The notes under the pieces were generated by a model, which was given only the letters and a program-made list of their open reading frames with translations, had not been told where the DNA came from and ran no database searches. DNA of 64,000 nt, taken from positions 1 to 64,000 of the IMG/VR virus record IMGVR_UViG_3300001533_001295, one strand, 5' to 3'. Shown here piece after piece: positions 33,876-40,367 of this stretch. Origin of the DNA: a virus. The translations under genes and the position numbers were made by a program. Position 1 is the first letter of the stretch; every line of letters starts with the position of its first letter.

Positions 33876-34088
33876 ATGCAGGCTTTAATAGATAAGTACT
33901 TAGCTCAGGAGAAAGCTAACAACGAAGAACGTAGAGCATTACACCGAAGACACACGGACGAGTTAAGAGAGTTAAACGAAAGACACAGGTGCGCGCAGAA
34001 TCCTTTTAAGATAGCTCTAGGCAGAGATTACTGCAGAGAGAACGTTCAAGTACTGGCGCAGGCTCTGAGGGCTCTTCGCCGCGACTAA
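33876..34088 (+). CDS. Small helical charged protein
   Basis: 70 residues from ATG 33876, very rich in Arg/Glu/Leu with heptad-like spacing, suggesting a coiled coil. Two Cys near residues 42 and 55. Function unknown. Confidence 0.55.
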   Translation: MQALIDKYLAQEKANNEERRALHRRHTDELRELNERHRCAQNPFKIALGRDYCRENVQVLAQALRALRRD

Positions 34089-34100
34089 AAGCGACTAAAG

Positions 34101-34496
34101 ATGTATCTACTAAAATTAATAGTAATTTTAGTTTTATCAGTAGATACATCTATCTCTAGTACCGATAACTACAGGCGTATGGAAGCGGACAAGCCTGTAG
34201 CCGGTCTGTATACTATGCTGGTCAACCGCAGGCACAGCCACAATTTACCTGAGTTAAGATACTGCGCTGACTTAAGCTCTGAGTGTTATTTTAATAACCA
34301 GTTTCAAAGGCGTTACGGCTTAGGTGAGTACACTCGTCAAACCGGTTGCTTCGTGGCAAATGACGGCATGTTCGCTATAAATGTCTTTAGCAAATTATTT
34401 AGCGAGGGACCTGGCTACTATCTAACACTTAACACAAATATAACTAAATTTGGTGCGCACTATGATGGGCATTTTTGGACCGTAATATTCGAGTAG
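34101..34496 (+). CDS. Secreted CAP (SCP/PR-1)-like protein
   Basis: 131 residues. The first ~18 residues (MYLLKLIVILVLSV) form a signal peptide-like hydrophobic start. The mature part has the feel of a short CAP domain: L-V-N-R-R-H near 41, G-P-G-Y-Y near 104, then a T-K-F-G-A-H-Y strand and G-H-F-W-T-V-I-F at the end, similar to the closing G-Y-W-T-Q-V-F of CAP proteins. Exported phage proteins of this kind are rare. Family call is tentative. Confidence 0.45.
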   Translation: MYLLKLIVILVLSVDTSISSTDNYRRMEADKPVAGLYTMLVNRRHSHNLPELRYCADLSSECYFNNQFQRRYGLGEYTRQTGCFVANDGMFAINVFSKLFSEGPGYYLTLNTNITKFGAHYDGHFWTVIFE

Positions 34497-34505
34497 GAGC
34501 GGGAC

Positions 34506-34703
34506 TTGTCTGACAAACCTTCATTTGAGTTAAATCAAAGAGTCGAGGTAAATCACTACGGTTTGGGAACTATATCAGAAGTCACTAACAGATTTCATCC
34601 GAAGTACGGTTACGGCTATTTAGTCAATTTGGACAAAAAACAAAAATCTAAACTAAAGTTACTAGCTTGGTTCTACGAAGACGAGATAAAAGCAGCCGAG
34701 TAA
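34506..34703 (+). CDS. Small SH3-like/DUF3553-type protein
   Basis: 65 residues, TTG start 34506 with TAGGAGCGGGA upstream. Contains R-V-E-V-N-H-Y-G-L-G-T-I, the strand-turn pattern seen in small barrel domains of CarD/UvrD-tail type proteins. Basic C-terminus. Lies 5 bases before the interrupted tRNA-Arg gene. Function unknown. Confidence 0.45.
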   Translation: MSDKPSFELNQRVEVNHYGLGTISEVTNRFHPKYGYGYLVNLDKKQKSKLKLLAWFYEDEIKAAE

Positions 34704-34742
34704 TGTAAGCCTCTGTAGCTCAGCGGATAGAGCAGCGGCCTT

Positions 34743-35348
34743 TAAGTAGTGGGAGCCTTTATGTGGAAGATCGAGAAGATAGTTAGCAAAGGAGATTACA
34801 ATTACTACGTTGTGCGCAATCATCCAAGCTGTACCAAGCATGGCTATGTATTGCATCATAGAGTAGTAGTGGAAAATCACCTTGGCAGGCTTCTTGATCC
34901 GACTGAAGTTGTGCATCACCTAAACGGTGATAAGAAAGATAATCGTGTAGATAACTTGCGTGTTATGGATGAAGCAGATCACGCAAGAGTTCATGGGTAT
35001 GAACAGGGTGCTCGTTTTGTGGAGCTAAAATGTCCGAGCTGCGGTGTGTTATTTCATCGGCCGCGACGACAAACACATTTAGTAAAACCTACAAAATATG
35101 CTACTTGCTCATCCTCATGTCGAGGAAAGTTCTCACGTGAAATTCAACTTCATGGACTAACACATAAAGTGGAGGAGGCTATATCGGAGAATATCGTAAG
35201 AGAGTACACGAAGTATTCACACGACAACTCCGAGCAAACCATTTAACTATGGGATGCGTAGAGACTACACGCCTCCAGCCTGAAATGGCTAAGATATAGT
35301 CCAGCCAGCAAGCCTTTATCGGTGGTCATGGAAACATGATGCTGGAAG
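34743..35348 (+). mobile_element. Group I intron with HNH endonuclease, in the tRNA-Arg anticodon loop
   Basis: 606 bases between T34 and C35 of the tRNA. Group I core marks: GAGACTACA (R-like) at 35261-35269 and AAGATATAGTCC (S-like) at 35291-35302, the classic P7 strands; intron ends in G after GGAA. GGGAGCC at 34751-34757 can pair with the exon end GGCCTT and places a U-G pair at the 5' splice site. An HNH ORF fills the space before the core. Confidence 0.85.
34761..35246 (+). CDS. HNH homing endonuclease in the tRNA-Arg intron
   Basis: 161 residues; ATG 34761 has GGGAG six bases upstream. HNH motif: E-V-V-H-H-L-N-G-D near residues 47-55, then N-R-V-D-N-L-R and H-A-R-V-H. A zinc-ribbon-like set C-P-S-C … C-x4-C follows in the second half. 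It would cut intron-less tRNA-Arg alleles to spread the intron. It ends just before the intron core, as expected for intron-borne nucleases. Confidence 0.85.
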   Translation: MWKIEKIVSKGDYNYYVVRNHPSCTKHGYVLHHRVVVENHLGRLLDPTEVVHHLNGDKKDNRVDNLRVMDEADHARVHGYEQGARFVELKCPSCGVLFHRPRRQTHLVKPTKYATCSSSCRGKFSREIQLHGLTHKVEEAISENIVREYTKYSHDNSEQTI

Positions 35349-35418
35349 CTAAGCCGTCGGTCGGGGGTTCGAATCCCTCCAGAGGTATTTTCAGTAGTAT
35401 TGCAAAGGAGTGAAAAAT

Positions 35419-35538
35419 ATGAAGAATATTGCATGGTTTATAGTCCAGTGGGTATTAGGTATGCTGCTCAGCTTACCTATAGCCGCCATAATCTTGTGGC
35501 TGCTAGGCGTGCTTAAAATAGAACTAATTATCCACTAA
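35419..35538 (+). CDS. 39-residue membrane protein between the two interrupted tRNAs
   Basis: ATG 35419 is preceded by AAAGGAG, a strong site. The peptide starts M-K-N-I-A-W-F and is almost entirely hydrophobic with one Pro, giving one or two membrane helices, and ends in K-I-E-L-I-I-H. Too short for most gene finders. Could be holin-like or a membrane toxin; unknown. Confidence 0.55.
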   Translation: MKNIAWFIVQWVLGMLLSLPIAAIILWLLGVLKIELIIH

Positions 35539-35579
35539 CAGTTGGGACCGTAGCTCAAAGGTTAGAGCAGGAAACTCAT

Positions 35580-36356
35580 CAGTGTTGACTCTTGTGTTCT
35601 TGGTTATGGTGTACTTTACTAAGTAACTAAGAACCATCGAAAGAAGTCGGATGTCGAAATCCAAAAGTAAGGTGAGAATGTTGAATGGGTATAGAGTTAT
35701 CTACGACCCAACTCATCCAAAAGCTATGACCAGTGAAAATTGGAACGGATATGTGTACGAACATGTAGCTGTTGCTCAAAATTCACTAGGAAGAAGCTTA
35801 GAAAGTGATGAAGTAGTTCATCACTTAGATGGGAACCGCGAGAACAACAGGTCTTCGAATCTGCTTGTTTTGGAGCGGAGTCAGCATGCAAAACTTCACA
35901 GATGGATGGAGACAAATGGTGCCTTTACATTGAAAGATGTAAATGAGAATGGGGTGAATTCAGGGAAACCTAAATCTATTTCGACATGTAAAGTTTGTGG
36001 AAAAACTCTACAAGCAAAGCAAAAAGGTGCTTGCTCACTTAAATGCAAGCGTATCCTTTCCAGGAAGGTTGAAAGACCGGACAGGCCGACGCTAGAAATC
36101 GACATGCAAAATCTATCAATGGTAGCAATTGGTAGTAAGTATGGAGTTTCAGATAATGCGATCAGGAAGTGGATAAAATCTTACGAAATAGACACGGCAA
36201 TCCTGAGCCAAGCTTCTGGTACACCAGAAGAAGGTGCAGAGACTAGCGGAGAGGTAAAGTCCTCTTAATTACCGCCTAGAGCGCCCCACACCCAAACGAG
36301 TAATGTCGTGGGTGGTGAGATAGTCCAGGGAGAAAATGAAAATTTTCACAAACCAG
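35580..36356 (+). mobile_element. Group I intron with HNH endonuclease, in the tRNA-Ile2 anticodon loop
   Basis: 777 bases inserted after U36 and ending in G (CCAG). Core candidates: GCAGAGACTAG at 36235-36245 and GAGATAGTCC at 36317-36326. The reading frame inside runs into the core region, a known arrangement. Sequence around the ORF differs from the Arg intron, so the two introns are not recent copies of each other. Confidence 0.8.
35651..36268 (+). CDS. HNH homing endonuclease in the tRNA-Ile2 intron
   Basis: 205 residues from ATG 35651 (AAAGAAG upstream). HNH: E-V-V-H-H-L-D-G-N near 57-65, N-N-R-S-S-N-L-L-V-L, H-A-K-L-H. Then zinc-ribbon Cys (C-K-V-C … C-S-L-K-C) and a C-terminal helix-turn-helix (S-K-Y-G-V-S-D-N-A-I-R-K-W) for DNA recognition. 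Same family as the nuclease in the tRNA-Arg intron but with the extra HTH. Confidence 0.85.
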   Translation: MSKSKSKVRMLNGYRVIYDPTHPKAMTSENWNGYVYEHVAVAQNSLGRSLESDEVVHHLDGNRENNRSSNLLVLERSQHAKLHRWMETNGAFTLKDVNENGVNSGKPKSISTCKVCGKTLQAKQKGACSLKCKRILSRKVERPDRPTLEIDMQNLSMVAIGSKYGVSDNAIRKWIKSYEIDTAILSQASGTPEEGAETSGEVKSS

Positions 36357-36437
36357 AATTTCTTGGTTGCGGGTTCGAATCCTGCCGGTCCTATTTTAGT
36401 CATTATCTTAGTTTTAAACTTTAACTAGGTTTATACC

Positions 36438-37076
36438 ATGTTTAGTCTATTAGCGGTCATGTGTGTGAATGACTTAATCTTTAGTAAAATTGAGCCAGTT
36501 ACTAATAGATTTGGTTCAGGTACTTTTTATTCGGACGTAATGAATTATGCTTCAAATCCATACGTCCGGGATATAAGGTCTACCAACGCGCACGAGACAA
36601 CGCATGGTATAAACTCGTCACTAAGAAACAGATTCAGGAGCGTTTATCCTCATAAGATAAACGCTTTTTTTGTTGGTAGAGGGGAGTACGTAGTACTCGC
36701 CGAACCTAACATCAGGTTGAGAGATGTAGCGCAATTTGTTCCGGCGGCTCTAAGAGGTCGCCGTTTTAATTTGTACTTCGTGCAACAAGTTAGGCACTGG
36801 GACGATACGCCTTTATATGTGTTAGACGAGTTCGTTTGTTACATAAACGGAGGTAAGGTATGCGTAGACGATCTGTTAAATAATCGGTACAGACAAGAGA
36901 ACACAGACGGCGTGTCTGGTTGTTTAGAGTTTGCCATATACTCTATGGCTTTGGTGAAGTGTATAGAGATTAGAGATCCAGGTTACTTTGAGCGAGAGAA
37001 AAATTTCCTACCATTTATTAACCACTTAATATTTGAGGCAGGTCTTACGTTTTATAAAGGAAGTCAGTTTAGGTAG
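36438..37076 (+). CDS. HExxH metallopeptidase-like protein
   Basis: 212 residues, ATG 36438; hydrophobic first 12 residues might be a signal. Near residue 52: N-A-H-E-T-T-H-G-I-N, a zincin active-site HExxH. Third ligand not clear. The stop TAG is followed in the same frame by 47 sense codons with coding character before TAA 37218, suggesting readthrough or a recent stop mutation. With the exported CAP-like gene this may belong to cell-surface functions; substrate unknown. Confidence 0.55.
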   Translation: MFSLLAVMCVNDLIFSKIEPVTNRFGSGTFYSDVMNYASNPYVRDIRSTNAHETTHGINSSLRNRFRSVYPHKINAFFVGRGEYVVLAEPNIRLRDVAQFVPAALRGRRFNLYFVQQVRHWDDTPLYVLDEFVCYINGGKVCVDDLLNNRYRQENTDGVSGCLEFAIYSMALVKCIEIRDPGYFEREKNFLPFINHLIFEAGLTFYKGSQFR

Positions 37077-37220
37077 CTATATAGTCCTACCCAAAATGCT
37101 CTATTAAGAAGACTACAGACAGAACCGTCGGCTAGAGAAATACTAGATCTACTAAGAGGAAGTTTTTACTTAGAACAACAAAGAAGCGGAATCAGACTCT
37201 TTCAAAACCAAAGGAATTAA
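37077..37220 (+). other. In-frame coding extension after the metallopeptidase TAG stop
   Basis: 47 sense codons directly after TAG 37074-37076, in frame, ending at TAA 37218-37220. The peptide (…T-E-P-S-A-R-E-I-L-D-L-L-R-G) looks like a normal helical segment. There is no ATG, GTG or TTG for independent translation. The TAG is followed by CTA, a context known to favour readthrough in some systems. Confidence 0.45.
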
Positions 37221-37222
37221 GC

Positions 37223-38200
37223 ATGGAACCGCAAAACGCGCTGCACAGTATGTTCACTAACTACGTGGAAGATATGTTGGGCCTGGACGCGGAAGGTTTT
37301 CCGAGATTTTTCTTGCACTACAGGCCGACATCTGCCGGAGGCTATGATGCGCTAAGAAAGATGGAGCTGGCTGACGTTAAGCCGGCTTTTAAGAATTTTA
37401 TGGATGTTAAGCTACCTTACATTAAGCGAAAAAGTAAAGGTAACATAGACAAGTATTTTCGACACACCTACTTCATTGCCGACTGGCTCTATAATCAGGG
37501 ACGCGGGCTTACGAGAGCCTGGAGTCCTGAAATTAGGAACGCCGTCTTTGATGAGTGTGTAGCTATTTTAAGTGAAGAGTTCGAAAGTTTTGGTTCGTCT
37601 TTCGAGTCGGTTGAGAAGTGCGAAACCGCTTTATCTAGCTTCCTATGGGCTTGCTTAGCTGGCCTTAAAGGAGGAGACTTAGCGCACAGCTACGTAGCTG
37701 ATATGTTAAGTAATAAATTTAATCACTTCCTGTGGGGAGCGGTTGCAAGCATCTCAGAGGATACCTGCGGCGCTGAGAGTTATATCCTTAACGAAGTGGC
37801 AAGCGGTAATCTGCAGAGTGGCGAGGGCATGCCCTACAACCTCTATCGAGTCGTATTCGACGCCATACAGCCTACTTACTGGCTAGACAGGCCAGATGAT
37901 CGACATACGGAGAAGCTCCCCTTCTCGATCGATCTTGTTTTAACTAATCAAGAGTTCGCCTCAGCATACGCTTGGGAGCGGCCGCACTTGTTCGAGTTTG
38001 AGAAGACTTGGGACAAAGAAGTACTCGAGCCGCTGGAAGAAGAAAAGCAGATCGAGTATCTTAGGGTCTGCGCGGCCAGCAGCTGTGCTAAGGTAGTTGT
38101 CCCTACGCACGTGGAGTGGGGAGTAACTTCTAACAATAAAGCGCTATACCACGTGGTGCTGGATCACATTGTTTATACGACAATGTGTTTCGGCAGCTAA
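37223..38200 (+). CDS. Unknown 325-residue protein
   Basis: ATG 37223 preceded by AAGGAATTAAGC. Helical, aromatic-rich, acidic; several Trp and Cys, no clear catalytic motif. Codon use is richer in G/C than the genes nearby. Followed by two hairpins, so it ends a transcription unit. Not recognised. Confidence 0.65.
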   Translation: MEPQNALHSMFTNYVEDMLGLDAEGFPRFFLHYRPTSAGGYDALRKMELADVKPAFKNFMDVKLPYIKRKSKGNIDKYFRHTYFIADWLYNQGRGLTRAWSPEIRNAVFDECVAILSEEFESFGSSFESVEKCETALSSFLWACLAGLKGGDLAHSYVADMLSNKFNHFLWGAVASISEDTCGAESYILNEVASGNLQSGEGMPYNLYRVVFDAIQPTYWLDRPDDRHTEKLPFSIDLVLTNQEFASAYAWERPHLFEFEKTWDKEVLEPLEEEKQIEYLRVCAASSCAKVVVPTHVEWGVTSNNKALYHVVLDHIVYTTMCFGS

Positions 38201-38215
38201 GCTTAGTTAAATAAC

Positions 38216-38244
38216 GCGTCCCCGCTCGTTTCTGGGCGGGGACG
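38216..38244 (+). terminator. GC-rich hairpin after the 325-residue gene
   Basis: GCGTCCCCGC / GCGGGGACGC, 10-bp stem, followed after a few bases by TATTTTTT. Probable terminator. Confidence 0.7.
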
Positions 38245-38335
38245 CTCATCTATTTTTTAACTAGCAGCAGGTGTGGTAAAGTGTATTAGAGCTTGATCAT
38301 TGGCGCCTGTAACTAACTCTAAGTCTTAAATAAAG

Positions 38336-38381
38336 TCCGCCTATCTTTGCCTCAAAGCAAAGTATCTTTGGCGGATTTTTT
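38336..38381 (+). terminator. Terminator or attenuator in the nrdB leader
   Basis: TCCGCC and GGCGGA enclose an inner hairpin (CTTTGC…GCAAAG) and are followed by TTTTTT. It lies 36 bases before the nrdB start, inside what should be the nrd leader, so it could attenuate nrd expression or terminate an upstream small transcript. The 38245-38335 stretch upstream holds no ORF that I trust. Confidence 0.6.
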
Positions 38382-38416
38382 GTCTACCCACACAACTTTC
38401 ACTTGAGGAAATTCTC

Positions 38417-40357
38417 GTGATATTCGAAGAGCAGCTCGCACGCAAGCCGGACCATTATCCCTGGACTGAAGAATTTGTGCGAGCTATGTGGGAGGGACAT
38501 TGGACAGACAGAGAATTTAATTTTTGCTCAGATATACATGATTTTAGAACTAATTTAACCGAGCAAGAACAAGAGATAATAGTCAGATGTTTATCGGCCA
38601 TAGCGCAGATAGAAGTAGCTGTTAAGACTTTCTGGGCTAAACTAGGCGATAACTTACCTCACCCGTCTATAAGAGACATGGGGTACGTCATGGCTAACGT
38701 AGAGTGTTATGCCGAAGGAACAGAAGTATTAACTCCATCTGGTTGGTGTAATTTATTTGACGTTAAAAACGGCGACCCAATTTATCAGTACCATCCTGAA
38801 GATGGGTCTTTGTCTGAAACAAAGGCTAAAGATTCTTTTAGTAAGCCTTACAAAGGCGCGATGTTTATTTTTGGTAGTAAGTCTAACAAGTGCATGGTTA
38901 CGCCCAACCACAATATGTTAGTTAGACGTATACGAAGTAATTCTTGGGAGCTGACTAAAGCTACGGCTAAAGATCTGAAGATACATCCGTCTATTAAAAT
39001 GCCAAAGACTACGTATATATCTTCAGAAAAAAAGACCGTTAATAAGCTGAGCTACATGGATAGGCTAGCTATCGCGATACAAGCGGACGGTACAAGAGCT
39101 ATGGGGTATTCTAGGCGTGGCGAGTATGTTGAGCGAGGTTCAACCGGTGGTTACACGTATCAACTTAGGTTTAGGCGTGCTCGAAAAATAGAACGCATCG
39201 AATACTTAATCAGTAATGCCGGAATAGACTACAAAAAGTACACACTTAAAGATGGTGTGACGCAGGTTTTTAACGTTGTTTTCCCTACAGATAATGATTA
39301 TAAGAATTTCTCTTGGGTTGACTTGAGTAATAAATCTACAGACTGGTGTAAAGAGTTTGTAGAAGAATTATTTCATTGGGATGGTAGTTTGCGTCAAAGA
39401 GCTTACTTCTCTAAGTACAAAGAGAATGTAGATTTTTGCCAGCATGTAGGTATTTTGGCCGGCTACCACACAACTGTAGGGTTTACTGACGACTACAGGA
39501 CAGGCCAAAATAGGCGAAAACATAGAGTTTTATTCGCCAAAAAGCCGAGTCTTTGGCGTCATATAAGTGATATGCGTAAAGAAGAAGTTGATTACTTCGG
39601 TAGAGTTGGTTGTGTCACTGTGGACACCGGTGCGATAATGACTCGCTTAGATGGGCGAACATTTATTGCAGGTAATTGTATCCACAATTCGGCCTACGAG
39701 CGTTTATTAGAGGTTCTAGGTATTGAAGATGTATTCGAAAAGAACCTGCAACTAGAGTGGATGCAGGGGCGTGTTAAATACTTACGAAAGTATACACACA
39801 GATTTTATAAAGACAGTAAAAAACAATTTATATATGCCTTAATATTATTTACTCTTTTTGTGGAGAACGTGTCTCTCTTTAGTCAGTTCTACGTAATTAA
39901 TTGGTTTGGTCGTAAAAATTTATTAAAAGACACAAACCAGCAGACGAATTACACACTCAAGGAAGAAGACCTACACGCTAAAGCCGGCATAAAGCTTATA
40001 CAGGTAATAAGAAGCGAGCACCCTGAGTTATTTGATGACGAGCTTCAAGGCCGAATACTAGATGAAGCCCGAGAAGCTTTTAAAGCCGAGTCTAAGATCA
40101 TCGACTGGATGGTTAACGGCATCAAGGACGAGTTACTTTCTGCCGAGCTATTAAAAGAGTTCGTTAAGAACCGTATCAACAGCTCATTAAGTCAGATAGG
40201 GTTTGACTCGGTTTTTGATGTAGACCAGGATATACTCGCCAAGACTCTGTGGTTTGATGAAGAGTCTTTAGGTAACGGTATGACGGACTTTTTCCATGCT
40301 CGTCCGGTAGAGTATTCGAAAAAAGGCCAGAGTTTCTCCGAAGAAGATTTGTTTTAA
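38417..40357 (+). CDS. nrdB: Ribonucleotide reductase small subunit NrdB, with intein
   Basis: 646 residues (322 after intein removal). GTG 38417 with TTGAGGA upstream. The subunit holds the di-iron site and tyrosyl radical. Residues 1-96 end at N-V-E; the host sequence resumes as C-I-H-N-S-A-Y, so the first E-x-x-H iron-ligand motif is split by the intein. Later F-V-E-N-V-S-L-F and I-R-S-E-H-P supply further ligand-type Glu/His. It is followed 10 bases later by nrdA with AAAGGAAG. Confidence 0.92.
   Translation: MIFEEQLARKPDHYPWTEEFVRAMWEGHWTDREFNFCSDIHDFRTNLTEQEQEIIVRCLSAIAQIEVAVKTFWAKLGDNLPHPSIRDMGYVMANVECYAEGTEVLTPSGWCNLFDVKNGDPIYQYHPEDGSLSETKAKDSFSKPYKGAMFIFGSKSNKCMVTPNHNMLVRRIRSNSWELTKATAKDLKIHPSIKMPKTTYISSEKKTVNKLSYMDRLAIAIQADGTRAMGYSRRGEYVERGSTGGYTYQLRFRRARKIERIEYLISNAGIDYKKYTLKDGVTQVFNVVFPTDNDYKNFSWVDLSNKSTDWCKEFVEELFHWDGSLRQRAYFSKYKENVDFCQHVGILAGYHTTVGFTDDYRTGQNRRKHRVLFAKKPSLWRHISDMRKEEVDYFGRVGCVTVDTGAIMTRLDGRTFIAGNCIHNSAYERLLEVLGIEDVFEKNLQLEWMQGRVKYLRKYTHRFYKDSKKQFIYALILFTLFVENVSLFSQFYVINWFGRKNLLKDTNQQTNYTLKEEDLHAKAGIKLIQVIRSEHPELFDDELQGRILDEAREAFKAESKIIDWMVNGIKDELLSAELLKEFVKNRINSSLSQIGFDSVFDVDQDILAKTLWFDEESLGNGMTDFFHARPVEYSKKGQSFSEEDLF
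38705..39676 (+). mobile_element. Intein in NrdB
   Basis: 324 residues: starts C-Y-A-E-G-T-E-V (block A, Cys1), block B-like M-V-T-P-N-H-N, endonuclease-like I-A-I-Q-A-D-G and L-F-H-W-D-G motifs (LAGLIDADG type), ends F-I-A-G-N before C. The boundary after A-G-N was chosen because it restores E-C-I-H in the host. The penultimate residue is Gly where most inteins have His. Confidence 0.85.
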
Positions 40358-40367
40358 AGGAAGCAAC

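Larger units (their letters stand above)
34709..35387 (+). tRNA. tRNA-Arg (TCT) interrupted by a group I intron
   Basis: Exon 1 is 34709-34742, exon 2 is 35349-35387. Joined, they give a 73-base cloverleaf: acceptor GCCTCTG/CAGAGGT, D arm GCTC/GAGC, anticodon stem GCGGC/GCCGT, loop CTTCTAA (anticodon TCT), T arm GGGGG/CCCTC, discriminator A. The body resembles E. coli tRNA-Arg(UCU). The splice point after U34 was chosen because group I introns follow a U and end in G. Neither half alone is a functional tRNA. Confidence 0.85.
35544..36393 (+). tRNA. tRNA-Ile2 (CAT) interrupted by a group I intron
   Basis: Exon 1 is 35544-35579, exon 2 is 36357-36393. Joined: acceptor GGGACCG/CGGTCCT, D arm GCTC/GAGC, anticodon stem GGAAA/TTTCT with loop CTCATAA (anticodon CAT), T arm GCGGG/CCTGC, discriminator A. 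The body matches E. coli tRNA-Ile2(CAU), whose C34 is changed to lysidine to read AUA, better than it matches Met tRNAs. The intron sits right after CAU, the same place as in Azoarcus tRNA-Ile(CAU). Confidence 0.87.

Noticed and set aside
34709-34750. UAA-suppressor tRNA (anticodon loop CTTTAAG)
   Set aside because: The loop is only the first exon plus intron start; the proper 3' anticodon stem GCCGT lies 600 bases downstream and the joined tRNA has anticodon UCU. The window's genes use all three stops normally.
39662-39690. NrdB intein ending at I-H-N before Ser
   Set aside because: Although His-Asn is the usual intein end, this would remove the His ligand of the E-x-x-H iron motif from the host protein. 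The boundary A-G-N/C-I-H restores it.
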